NCBI GenBank assembly: GCA_964496475.1
Contig: CAZBZS010000029.1
Coordinates: 1-27,151, forward strand
Direction: 5' to 3'
DNA: 27,151 nt
Source of the DNA: JASLPR01 sp964496475
GTDB lineage: Bacteria; Chloroflexota; UBA11872; VXNJ01
The first letter of the stretch is position 1; every line of letters starts with the position of its first letter. This document shows, in pieces, positions 6,374 to 14,168 of the stretch. The translations under genes and the position numbers were made by a program. The notes below the pieces were generated by a model. It was not told the DNA's origin. It saw only the letters and a list, made by a program, of their open reading frames with translations, and ran no database searches.

Positions 6374-8668
6374 ATGTCGAACATCGATTCCACTCCCGAA
6401 TTTGTCGCCACGGTCTACGAGCGTATGCGTCGAAATCTGAAAATCGTCCGGGGACGGCTCGGACGCCCGTTGACGCTGACCGAGAAGATCATCTTTGGCC
6501 ACCTGGAGGACCCGGACAGGCAGGATCTGGATCGTGGCGCCTACGTCCAGCTCCGACCGGACCGGGTGGCCCACCAGGACGCCACCGCGCAGATGGCGTT
6601 GCTTCAGTTCATGCTTGCCGGGCGCGAGTCTTCAGCCGTTCCGACGACGGTTCACTGCGATCACCTGATCCGAGCGCACGTCGGAGCGGACGCCGACTTG
6701 CAAACGGCCATCAACGAAAACGACGAGGTGTACGCCTTCCTCAAATCGGTGTCCGGCCGCTACGGATTGGGCTTCTGGGAACCCGGCGCGGGGATAATTC
6801 ACCAGGTCCTGTTGGAGAACTACGCGTTTCCGGGCGGGTTGATGATCGGCACCGATAGCCATACCCCGAATGCCGGAGGATTGGGCATGGCGGCGATCGG
6901 CGTGGGCGGCGCGGACGCCGTGGACGTGATGGTCGGATTTTCGCTCGAAATCCCAAACCCAGGAATCGTGGGGGTACGCCTGACCGGTGAGCTGAACGGC
7001 TGGACGGCGCCGAAGGACGTCATCCTGCGAGTGGCAGGGATTCTTACGACAAAAGGCGGGACTAATCGCATCGTCGAATATTTCGGGCCGGGCGCCGAGC
7101 AGATCGCCTGCACCGGCAAGGCCACGATAACCAACATGGGTGCGGAACTTGGTGCGACGACATCGATATTCCCGTTCGACAGCCGCATGGCCTCCTACCT
7201 TCGCAACACCAAACGAGAAGCTCTGGCGGACCTCGCCGAAGCGGCAGTCGATTTACTGACCCCTGATCCTGAAGTGCTGGAAGATCCGAATGAATTCTAC
7301 GAACGGGTCATCGACATCGATCTGTCCACACTTGAGCCACACATTGTCGGCCCTCACCGGCCCGACCTCGCTCGCCCGATTTCCGAGTTTGCGGCCGAAG
7401 TCATCCGCGAAGGCTACCCGGAGGAAATCTCAGCAACTCTAATCGGGAGCTGCACAAATTCGTCTTATCAGGATGTCACTCGCGCCGCCGACGTGGCCCG
7501 CCAGGGAGCGGCAGCGGGGCTAACTGCAAAGACCAAGATGCTGGTTACTCCCGGGTCGGAAATGGTGCGGGCCACCATCGAACGCGATGGCCAGCTTGGA
7601 GCGCTTCAGGAGATCGGCGGGAACGTCCTGGCGAACGCCTGCGGACCCTGCATCGGTCAGTGGAGACGGGACGAGATCGCCGACGGTGGAAGCGTTCACA
7701 AGGACAATTCAATTATCACCTCGTTCAATCGCAACTTCCCCCGCCGCAACGATGGCAACGCCAGCACCCAAGCGTTTATCTCAAGCCCCGAAATAGCTGT
7801 CGCGTTCGCGCTGGCGGGCCGCCTGACGTTCAATCCGCTGACCGACGAAATTGAAACGAACGGAGGGTCATCGGTGAAGTTGAAGCCGCCCGCCCCGGCT
7901 GCCGATGTTCCAGCCGATGGATTTACCGGCCGCGGCCATGGCTATGTTGAACCGCCTGCCGATGCCGGCGGTGAGAGCGTGACCATAGATCCGGCGAGCA
8001 AACGCCTGGACGCCCTCCGTCCCTTCGATCCCCGCACCGTCGACCAGTTTCAGGACATGCCGGTGCTGCTGAAAGCCCGCGGACAATGCACCACCGATCA
8101 CATCTCTCCGGCCGGGCCGTGGTTGAGATTTCGCGGGCACCTCAGCAACATCAGCGACAACATGTACACCGGCGCCAACAACGCATTTTCCGACGAGCCG
8201 GGCACCGGGTTCAACCATGTCACTGGCGAAACCGGCGAACAGATTCCAGCGATCGCTCGAGCCTACAAGCAAGCCGGTATTAGCTGGATAGCCGTGGGTG
8301 ACGAGAACTACGGCGAAGGCAGCAGCCGCGAGCACGCGGCGATGTCGCCTCGCTTGCTAGGCGGGGCCGCCGTAATCACCCGCAGCTTCGCCCGAATCGC
8401 CGAGTCCAACCTGAAAAAGCAAGGTGTTTTGGCGCTCACATTCGCCGATCCGGCCGATTACAACAAGATCCAGGTAGATGACCGCGTCGACTTCACCGAT
8501 CTTGACGATCTGGCGCCCGGCCGGCCGATAACCGCAGTGCTAAAGCACGCTGACGCATCCACCGACACGATCACTCTGCTGCATACGCTAAACTCCGGCC
8601 AGATAGCCTGGCTCTGGGCCGGCTCCGCGCTGAATGTGATCAGATCCGGGGCCGTCGGCCCCAACTAG
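6374..8668 (+). CDS. acn: Aconitate hydratase, mitochondrial type
   Basis: Converts citrate to isocitrate through cis-aconitate in the TCA cycle using a [4Fe-4S] cluster. The 764-residue length and sequence style fit the mitochondrial (ACO2-like) branch rather than bacterial AcnA (about 890) or AcnB. Cluster ligands are Cys360 in GSCTNSSYQD and Cys423/Cys426 in NACGPCIGQW, a spacing that mirrors pig aconitase. Other blocks are VHCDHLI, GTDSHTPNAGGLGM and the swivel-domain active-site loop EGSSREHAA (Ser650-Ser651-Arg652). The ATG at 6374 gives MSNIDSTPEFVATVYERM; its ribosome site (AAGG, about 10 nt upstream) is weak. The start of the next gene lies 23 nt beyond the stop, so they probably share a transcript. 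Confidence 0.96.
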   Translation: MSNIDSTPEFVATVYERMRRNLKIVRGRLGRPLTLTEKIIFGHLEDPDRQDLDRGAYVQLRPDRVAHQDATAQMALLQFMLAGRESSAVPTTVHCDHLIRAHVGADADLQTAINENDEVYAFLKSVSGRYGLGFWEPGAGIIHQVLLENYAFPGGLMIGTDSHTPNAGGLGMAAIGVGGADAVDVMVGFSLEIPNPGIVGVRLTGELNGWTAPKDVILRVAGILTTKGGTNRIVEYFGPGAEQIACTGKATITNMGAELGATTSIFPFDSRMASYLRNTKREALADLAEAAVDLLTPDPEVLEDPNEFYERVIDIDLSTLEPHIVGPHRPDLARPISEFAAEVIREGYPEEISATLIGSCTNSSYQDVTRAADVARQGAAAGLTAKTKMLVTPGSEMVRATIERDGQLGALQEIGGNVLANACGPCIGQWRRDEIADGGSVHKDNSIITSFNRNFPRRNDGNASTQAFISSPEIAVAFALAGRLTFNPLTDEIETNGGSSVKLKPPAPAADVPADGFTGRGHGYVEPPADAGGESVTIDPASKRLDALRPFDPRTVDQFQDMPVLLKARGQCTTDHISPAGPWLRFRGHLSNISDNMYTGANNAFSDEPGTGFNHVTGETGEQIPAIARAYKQAGISWIAVGDENYGEGSSREHAAMSPRLLGGAAVITRSFARIAESNLKKQGVLALTFADPADYNKIQVDDRVDFTDLDDLAPGRPITAVLKHADASTDTITLLHTLNSGQIAWLWAGSALNVIRSGAVGPN

Positions 8669-8691
8669 AAATCCACGCCGGGAGCGAATTC

Positions 8692-9324
8692 ATGCGTGAA
8701 ATTCTGGCAGGGTTTTTCCATTGGACGGTCGAGTGGCCCGGAGTATTTCCCCTGGAGTCGTACTGGCTGAAAACAGATGCCGGGAGCATCTTGATCGACC
8801 CGATCGAAGGCCCGGACCTGGGGTCTATCGAGGATTCAGGCGACGTGTTGGCCGTGATTCTTACCGTCGGCTGGCACGAGCGATCCGCCGGTCTTTTCGC
8901 CCGCCGGACGGGAGCACCGGTCTACCTACCGGCCGCGGACGAGGACATGTTTGAGAACCTGGACGAGTATGAGACGTACTCCGACGGCGATGATCTACCG
9001 GGCGGTCTGCTGGCGATCGCCACTCCGGGTCGGCGAGCGGACGGCGGTGAACACGCGCTGCTTTCACCGCTGCACGGGGGGACGTTGATCGTGGGCGATT
9101 GCCTGGGAACGACCGGCAAGTGGACACCGTGGGAAGAATTGCCCCTGGGCGGCCATCCCCGAAATCATCCGCGACCGGCGAAAAGCCTGAAACACCTGCT
9201 CTCCCATCAGTTTGACAACCTGCTACCGGGGCACGGCCAGCCGGTATTGGGCAGCGCGCGCGCGGCGCTTCAGAGGCTGATCAACTCAGGTGTCAGCACC
9301 AGCCCGCCGGCCGCCCTGGACTAA
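8692..9324 (+). CDS. Degenerate metallo-beta-lactamase-fold protein
   Basis: A 210-residue protein with the outline of a metallo-beta-lactamase-fold hydrolase. A first sandwich strand carries GSILIDPIEG. AVILTVGWHERSA stands where the HxHxDH metal motif is expected. Later come LIVGDCLGTTG and NLLPGHGQPVLGSAR, the C-terminal PGHG motif of the family. The central metal motif is reduced to a single histidine (WHERSA), so classical two-metal hydrolysis looks unlikely, and the protein may be a binding or sensor protein. The ATG at 8692 has a GGGAG ribosome site 7 nt upstream. It follows aconitase by 23 nt on the same strand and converges with ndk. The substrate is unknown, and the link to aconitase is by position only. 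Confidence 0.75.
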   Translation: MREILAGFFHWTVEWPGVFPLESYWLKTDAGSILIDPIEGPDLGSIEDSGDVLAVILTVGWHERSAGLFARRTGAPVYLPAADEDMFENLDEYETYSDGDDLPGGLLAIATPGRRADGGEHALLSPLHGGTLIVGDCLGTTGKWTPWEELPLGGHPRNHPRPAKSLKHLLSHQFDNLLPGHGQPVLGSARAALQRLINSGVSTSPPAALD

Positions 9325-9369
9325 CTCCGCCGGCTTCTGCGTAATAAGGAGCAGGAACGTCCGCCCGGA

Positions 9370-9831
9370 TCAGTCGCTGTCACTCTCCAGAATCCAACGA
9401 TCGATGACCCGTTCGTAATCCAACATCTCATCGTCGTCGAAATAGATCGACATTTCCGCCGCGGCGGTATCCGGTGCGTCTGAAGCATGCACGAGATTGC
9501 GCAGACCCGCCTGGCCAAAATCACCCCTGATCGTCCCGGCCTCCGCCTCGTGCGGTCGCGTGGCTCCCACCATTTTGCGCACGCCCGCGATCACTTCGGT
9601 GCCCTCGAGAACCATACAGATGACCGGACCGGAAGTCAGATGCTTGACCAGGTCGTCGTAAAAAAACTTGCCCTGGTGAACCGCGTAATGTTCGGTCGCC
9701 TGCGCCTCGGTAGGTTGTAAGAGTTTCAAGCCGATGAACCGGAAACCCCGGCGGTCGAAACGCGCCAGAATTTCCCCCGTCAGGCAGCGCTGCAGGGCGT
9801 CCGGCTTCAGCAGAATAAAAGTTCTTTCCAC
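9370..9831 (-). CDS. ndk: Nucleoside diphosphate kinase
   Basis: Transfers the gamma phosphate of ATP onto other nucleoside diphosphates through a phosphohistidine, keeping GTP, CTP and dNTP pools filled. It has 153 residues, slightly longer than the usual 137-150. The N terminus MERTFILLKPDALQR, the KxxF...L region, ATRPHEAEAGTIRGDFG and NLVHASDAPDTAAAEMSIYF are all canonical. His115 is the phosphorylated residue. The start is a GTG at 9831, giving the family N terminus, 8 nt after the stop of the upstream gene. A GAGGAG within the end of that gene, 11 nt upstream, may serve as ribosome site. The C terminus ends in an acidic LESDSD tail. It is the last gene of a four-member operon with the Roadblock-like and TPR genes. 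Confidence 0.96.
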   Translation of the reverse strand: MERTFILLKPDALQRCLTGEILARFDRRGFRFIGLKLLQPTEAQATEHYAVHQGKFFYDDLVKHLTSGPVICMVLEGTEVIAGVRKMVGATRPHEAEAGTIRGDFGQAGLRNLVHASDAPDTAAAEMSIYFDDDEMLDYERVIDRWILESDSD

Positions 9832-9839
9832 GGGTTCGA

Positions 9840-10217
9840 CTACTCCTCTTCCGATTCCAACAAATGCCAATTATCGTCGAGTACGCTGGCCACGCTGGTC
9901 CGCAATTTGCCGATGTTCGCTTTTAGATCGGCGATCACCAATACCTCCCTCTCCCCGGCGCGAAATCCAATGCATTGAGCCTTATCAGTTTGCCACCAAA
10001 TCTGGCGGAGCTGCCCCAGATTCAGACCTCCGATCCCCTCCTCCAGGCTCCCAGTCAGAGCCGCCAGCAACGAGAACGCCAGTTCGTCCGGGGAATCGTC
10101 ATTCCACCGGCCCTCCGGCAACTCACCCAGCTTCCACGTCACGGCCCCACGCACCTCCTCCACATTGAGCAGCAATGAGACGAGTCCGGCCTTTGGGGTC
10201 GCCTCCTGAGCTGTCAC
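9840..10217 (-). CDS. Roadblock/LC7-like domain protein
   Basis: A 125-residue protein resembling a single Roadblock/LC7 domain, the fold of MglB-type regulators of small GTPases. Seen: an opening helix, the strand EVRGAVTWKLGELPEG, a central helix DELAFSLLAALTGSLEEG, the strand pair LRQIWWQTDKAQCIGF and REVLVIADL, and a last helix with ANIGKLRTSVASVL. This order fits the family, but the match is from pattern memory and not certain. The GTG start at 10217 is well supported: GGGGAG lies 6 nt upstream and the GTG overlaps the TGA of the TPR gene as GTGA. The stop is 8 nt before ndk. The location next to a GTP-producing kinase invites, but does not prove, a role in nucleotide-dependent signalling. 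No partner small GTPase is in the window. Confidence 0.65.
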   Translation of the reverse strand: MTAQEATPKAGLVSLLLNVEEVRGAVTWKLGELPEGRWNDDSPDELAFSLLAALTGSLEEGIGGLNLGQLRQIWWQTDKAQCIGFRAGEREVLVIADLKANIGKLRTSVASVLDDNWHLLESEEE

Positions 10218-11962
10218 TCGGTTCTCCCCTGGACTGCCCGGACGTAGGCTTCCGACGCCATTTGAGGCAGGTTGGATTTCATGTAACTGTCTCCCAGCAA
10301 GCGCCAAATCAACAACGGAAATCCTGATAAGTTCGTCAATTCCTCAATCAAGCCCGCGACCGGCTCCAGCTCACCGCCGGCCAGCATCTCCTCCAGCGCG
10401 TCGACCACGGCGTCCCAACTTCCGACCCGACCCAAATCAAGTACGGCCGGTCCGCCGAATGTATCGACCGGCTCTGCCCCGTCCGCCTCATCGCTCTCAG
10501 CCCGCGGTTCGTCCCCGCCCTCACCCGAAGGCACTTCACTCTTGGGGTTCAGCTCCACGGTCGAGGGCGAATCGATCGGATGTTCGTCATCTATCGAAAT
10601 ATCGGCATGTGGCTCCGCAGCGTCGATATTGTTGGTCTCATCTTCGGCGTTGGCTCCGGCGAATTCCTCGGCCGGCTCCACCTCCGCACGTTCGTTAGTA
10701 TCCTCCTCTGCGCGGTCATATTCAGGCGAATTATCTGCCGCCTCCGACAGCTTCTCCTCAAGTTCAGCAGTTTCACTTTCCGCCGCTCGCTCGGATGTTG
10801 GAGACATCGCGGACGTCGTCTCTGACTCGTCTACATCGTCCGCCGCCGCCCGCCCACCTTTCTCCGCCGGCCAGCCGGCCGAGAACTCAATTGCCGGGGC
10901 TGTCTCGGACACGCCCACTGACACGTCGTCCGCACCGAGAATCTCGTCGCCAAGGTCGGGATCGAGATCGATATGCGAGCCCGGCGCCGATACGTCTACC
11001 GAGCCAGTCTGGTCGCCGGCTTCCAAATCGGGGGCATCGGCAACCTTCGCGGATTGCCCCTCCTCACCTTCACTATCCGCCCCCATTTCTTCCACGGTCG
11101 GAAATACGTCCGCGGAGGCCCCCCCTGTACCTTCTGCGCCGGCCTCATCGTCCGAATCGGCCTCGTCAGACTCCCCATCCTGAGACTCGTCGACCGCGGA
11201 AACCAAATCGACCGGGAACGCGGGGGGCTCCGGCAGGAAAGGAGGAAGCGGCAGGCTCATCCGGCTCAACGTCGCCCGGGCGTATAGCTCGTCAGCCACT
11301 TCATATTCCGGGTCCATCTCCCCGGCGCGCTCCAACATTTCCATTCCGTGGGCCGTTCGCCCCTGCTCAGCCAGGATGTGCGCCATCATCAGGGTCGCCC
11401 GGAGGCAGTGCGGATGATGATCCAACACGATTCGGCACTCCGGGCGAGCCTCTTCGAAGCAGCCCTGCCGCCACAGGGACTCGGCCAACGCGATCCGCAG
11501 ATCGACCCTCGCCGGATCTCTCCCCAGAGCCAATCGGAATTCTCGTTCGGCGAGGTCGGGCCAGTTGGAGTTCAAATAGGCAAATCCAAGCGCCGCCAGA
11601 TCGCGCGGAAGCATCGCGACCGAGTCGGCCACAGCCTGCCGCACTTCGCCGTGCCCAGAATCAACGCTGGCCGCCCGCCCGATCAGGGCGTGACTCTGGT
11701 GCAGATCACCTCGGACCTCCGCCAGTTTCGCGCTGACCAACATTGCCTCGACATTCAGTAGATCAGCGCTTAGGACCGTTGCGGCGTCCCCGGCGGCCTC
11801 GTCCCTCTTCCCCAGAGCCAGCAACGCCTTCGCCCGGAGTGTCCGGGCCCGCAGATGCGCGGGGAACGACCGTAATAGATGATCGACGAGGTGAAGGCCA
11901 CGCGCGGGTTCCTCGACCGCCAGCGCCTGTTCGACATCCCGAACAATTTCACTGGCTAGCAT
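10214..11962 (-). CDS. TPR-repeat protein with long acidic linker
   Basis: A 582-residue protein in three parts. Residues 1 to about 245 are tandem helical repeats of TPR type (for example LRARTLRAKALLALGKRDEAA, WPDLAEREFRLALGRDPARVD, CFEEARPECRIVLDHHP). Residues from about 255 to 525 form a low-complexity linker very rich in Glu, Asp, Ser and Ala, surely disordered. The last 55 residues, with WDAVVDALEEMLAGG and WRLLGDSYMKSNLPQMASEAYVRAV, form one more TPR-like pair. No signal peptide or membrane segment is seen. The ATG at 11962 is preferred; in-frame TTG codons at 11989 and 11992 would overlap the small upstream ORF. None has a ribosome site, so the start is uncertain. Its TGA overlaps the next gene's GTG. 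It probably scaffolds protein partners, possibly the Roadblock-like protein it is coupled to. Confidence 0.85.
   Translation of the reverse strand: MLASEIVRDVEQALAVEEPARGLHLVDHLLRSFPAHLRARTLRAKALLALGKRDEAAGDAATVLSADLLNVEAMLVSAKLAEVRGDLHQSHALIGRAASVDSGHGEVRQAVADSVAMLPRDLAALGFAYLNSNWPDLAEREFRLALGRDPARVDLRIALAESLWRQGCFEEARPECRIVLDHHPHCLRATLMMAHILAEQGRTAHGMEMLERAGEMDPEYEVADELYARATLSRMSLPLPPFLPEPPAFPVDLVSAVDESQDGESDEADSDDEAGAEGTGGASADVFPTVEEMGADSEGEEGQSAKVADAPDLEAGDQTGSVDVSAPGSHIDLDPDLGDEILGADDVSVGVSETAPAIEFSAGWPAEKGGRAAADDVDESETTSAMSPTSERAAESETAELEEKLSEAADNSPEYDRAEEDTNERAEVEPAEEFAGANAEDETNNIDAAEPHADISIDDEHPIDSPSTVELNPKSEVPSGEGGDEPRAESDEADGAEPVDTFGGPAVLDLGRVGSWDAVVDALEEMLAGGELEPVAGLIEELTNLSGFPLLIWRLLGDSYMKSNLPQMASEAYVRAVQGRTE
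10224..10229 (-). promoter_or_regulatory. Ribosome binding site of the Roadblock-like gene
   Basis: GGGGAG sits 6 nt upstream of the GTG at 10217 and fixes that start inside the end of the TPR gene, excluding a longer in-frame reading. Confidence 0.65.
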
Positions 11963-11972
11963 CTGCTGGCGA

Positions 11973-12113
11973 TCACAGTACCGGCTCAACAAATCGCGTC
12001 ATGCTTCTGAAGACTTCAATCAAATACTCCCGATCCGTCGCACCTCCGTCGCGGATCGAACGGATGCAAGCTGTATCCAGCTCGCCAAATTCGGGCTGAA
12101 CCCCGCGGATCAA
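11973..12113 (-). CDS. Possible 46-residue small protein, or frameshifted N terminus of the TPR protein
   Basis: A short open frame on the minus strand starts at a TTG (12113) and ends 10 nt before the ATG of the TPR gene. Its product, including DTACIRSIRDGGATDREYL and IEVFRSMTRFVEPVL, has balanced, helix-like composition, unlike the Arg/Pro-rich noise of other spurious frames here. There is no clear ribosome site. Two readings are possible: a genuine small first gene of the operon, or the lost N terminus of the TPR protein, displaced by a one-base frameshift near 11975-11995. The second is credible because the TPR gene lacks a good start and another frameshift is present near 1975. I do not recognise a family. 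Confidence 0.4.
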   Translation of the reverse strand: MIRGVQPEFGELDTACIRSIRDGGATDREYLIEVFRSMTRFVEPVL

Positions 12114-12216
12114 GCCGCCGGGACCGCCGGAATGTTACCAGTCTCTTTATCCTGGCTTACACGTTGGCGGCATACTGTACCGCGCATCGCGGCATTCATT
12201 GAAAGGCGATCTTCGC
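12114..12216. promoter_or_regulatory. Divergent intergenic region, TPR operon versus sugar isomerase
   Basis: About 100 nt separate the two divergent transcription units and must hold both promoters. No convincing -35/-10 pair or operator was seen on either strand. AAAGG at 12203-12207 could be a weak ribosome site for the plus-strand gene. Confidence 0.3.
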
Positions 12217-12984
12217 GTGGAATTGGGCGGGCAGCAGAATCTGGCTCCCGGGGCGACGATCGCCGAAAAACTGCTCAATCTTGAGCTTTGCGGCTATGGC
12301 GCGATCGAGCTGAATTATTCAGCCGTAAATGATGACGTGCCCAGTGTCAAGGCGGCGCTCGCCGGCTCGCCCCTGCACGCACGCACGATGTGCCTAACTC
12401 CCGGCCACGATCTCGCCGTCCTGGACGATGATCCGGCGGCCCGCCTCAGCCTCTTCCTGCGCGCTCTCGATCTGGCAGCCGACCTGGGCGTCGAAACACT
12501 GGTCTCAGTCCCGGTTCGAGGACCGCTGCCGGAGAATATGACGGAAGCCCAGGAACTGGATGCTTATGCGTCGGCCTTGCGAATCCTCGGGCAGGCCGCG
12601 GAGGAGCGGGACCTTCGGATCGTGATCGAGCCCCTGATCCGCTATGAGACCCACCTTCTGAACACACTCGCCGAAGCCGCGTCCGCCGCCGCCCTGGCAG
12701 GCCACTCCGCAATTCAAATCTTGGCGGATTTTTTTCACATGAACGTCGAGGAAGCGGACATTGCCGCAAGCATCCGCAAATCTAGCGAATGGATAGGCCA
12801 CGTTCACCTGGCCGATTCCAACCGGCTAAATTCAGGCTGCGGCCATCTCGATTTCGGTCCTGGGCTGCGGGCGTTGGCGGAGGGTGGCTACGACGGCGTC
12901 CTCGCTCTCGAATGCCGAATCGCCGGCGAGCCCCTGGCCGAACTTCGCCACTCCGCCGACCTCATCCGCCAACTCTGGGGATAG
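12217..12984 (+). CDS. TIM-barrel sugar (phosphate) isomerase/epimerase
   Basis: A 255-residue member of the xylose-isomerase-like TIM-barrel superfamily (AP-endonuclease-2 fold), which includes D-tagatose 3-epimerase, hydroxypyruvate isomerase and inosose isomerase. Metal ligands expected around the barrel are visible: Glu in IVIEPL, Asp and His in ILADFFHM, the His pair in GHVHLADSNR, and Glu in LALECRI. Helical segments between them match the fold. The exact substrate cannot be read from sequence. The GTG at 12217 has AAAGG about 9 nt upstream; the in-frame TTG at 12199 has no ribosome site. It lies 167 nt before rfaE1 on the same strand, so a sugar-supplying role in the heptose pathway is possible, though by position only. 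Confidence 0.85.
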   Translation: MELGGQQNLAPGATIAEKLLNLELCGYGAIELNYSAVNDDVPSVKAALAGSPLHARTMCLTPGHDLAVLDDDPAARLSLFLRALDLAADLGVETLVSVPVRGPLPENMTEAQELDAYASALRILGQAAEERDLRIVIEPLIRYETHLLNTLAEAASAAALAGHSAIQILADFFHMNVEEADIAASIRKSSEWIGHVHLADSNRLNSGCGHLDFGPGLRALAEGGYDGVLALECRIAGEPLAELRHSADLIRQLWG

Positions 12985-13140
12985 GCGGCGCGGCGAGCGC
13001 ACTGTCTCGCCACCTTCGCAACGGCATCGCTCATTTTCAGGTGAGCAACATCACGCTCGAAGCTCCCGTTATGGATTTAACCGGAGACTCCTGTAGTTCC
13101 CCATCGCATACACTGCATCTAGGTCCGCACCGGTCTTATA

Positions 13141-13145
13141 GAGGA
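13141..13145 (+). promoter_or_regulatory. Ribosome binding site of rfaE1
   Basis: GAGGA lies 6 nt before the GTG at 13152. It selects that start over a much longer in-frame reading that overlaps the isomerase gene. Confidence 0.75.
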
Positions 13146-13151
13146 AATAAA

Positions 13152-14168
13152 GTGGCGCTGTCTGAAACTCGGGCGACGGAGATCCTCGGCGCCTTCAGCA
13201 AGCAGCGCCTGCTCGTCGTCGGCGACATGGCAGTGGACGAGCACCGCATCGGTTCGGCCACCCGAATTTCTCGCGAATCCCCGGTGCCGGTCATCGAACA
13301 GAGCGGTCACATGTTTCTACCTGGTGGCGCAGCCAATCTGGCATTTAACGTCCGCGCTTTCGGTGCCGACGTTTCCGTGGCCGGTCTGGTTGGTGACGAC
13401 CAGATGGCCGAACGGATCCGCGCCATCCTGGATAGTGCGGGCGTCCAAACCGCCGGGCTAATCACCGAACCGGACCGTCCCACGTCCGTAAAGCTTCGCA
13501 TCTGGGCCGGCGGCGACCGTCAGCACCAGCATCAGCAGGTGGCCCGTATCGACCTCGTGAATCGCGATCCGGTCAGCGAGGCGTCCCAGCAAGAACTGAT
13601 TCTTTACCTGGAAAGCGCCGTGCCCCAGTACGACGGGATCATGGTTTCCGATTACGAAAACGGTGTTGTGGACGAGCCCGTCCTACAGATGCTTGTGCCC
13701 CTGGCTCGCAGTCACGGCAAGTTCGTGTCCGCTGATTCCCACGGGCGCCTGCACCGATTCCACGGAATTGACGCACTCACTCCGAATCAACCCGAGGCTG
13801 AAGCCGAACTGGGTCGGTCTCTCCAGGAGCCGGCCGATCTACTTGAAGGCGGCGCGGAACTCCATCAACAGCTCGGTTGCAGCAACCTCCTGGTGACCCT
13901 GGGAGCGATGGGCATGGCATTGTTTGACGACCAGGGCGGCGGCGAGATAATCGCCGCCCAATCAGTGGCGGGCGTAGCCGACACCACCGGCGCCGGGGAT
14001 ACCGTGGCCGCCGTGTTTACTTTGAGTTTTCTATCCGGGGCAACCGCCCGCGAAGCCGCCGAGCTCGCCAACCTGGCCGGCGCAGCGGTGGTCACCAAGC
14101 TCGGTGCGGCGACAACTTCGGCTGACGAACTGTTACATTTCCGGAGTGATTCGGCATCGAACGTCTAA
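13152..14168 (+). CDS. rfaE1: D-glycero-beta-D-manno-heptose-7-phosphate kinase
   Basis: PfkB/ribokinase-family kinase that phosphorylates heptose 7-phosphate at C1 on the route to ADP-heptose; equivalent to the N-terminal domain of HldE. It has 338 residues. Seen are LLVVGDMAVDEHRIGSATRI at the N terminus, the substrate glycine motif LPGGAANLAFNVRAFG, the central VSDYENGV and DALTPNQPEAE blocks, and the signature DTTGAGDTVAAVF with the catalytic base Asp283. This order is closer to RfaE1/HldE than to generic sugar kinases. Start GTG at 13152, with a good ribosome site. The stop TAA overlaps the next ATG by one base (TAATG), coupling the two activities that are fused in E. coli HldE. Confidence 0.9.
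   Translation: MALSETRATEILGAFSKQRLLVVGDMAVDEHRIGSATRISRESPVPVIEQSGHMFLPGGAANLAFNVRAFGADVSVAGLVGDDQMAERIRAILDSAGVQTAGLITEPDRPTSVKLRIWAGGDRQHQHQQVARIDLVNRDPVSEASQQELILYLESAVPQYDGIMVSDYENGVVDEPVLQMLVPLARSHGKFVSADSHGRLHRFHGIDALTPNQPEAEAELGRSLQEPADLLEGGAELHQQLGCSNLLVTLGAMGMALFDDQGGGEIIAAQSVAGVADTTGAGDTVAAVFTLSFLSGATAREAAELANLAGAAVVTKLGAATTSADELLHFRSDSASNV

Noticed and set aside
10542..11736. Long plus-strand open frames (Ser/Ala-rich and Arg/Pro-rich) over the TPR gene
   Set aside because: They are antisense to the Glu/Asp-rich linker, whose codons exclude stops on the other strand; composition is biased and there is no ribosome site or family match.
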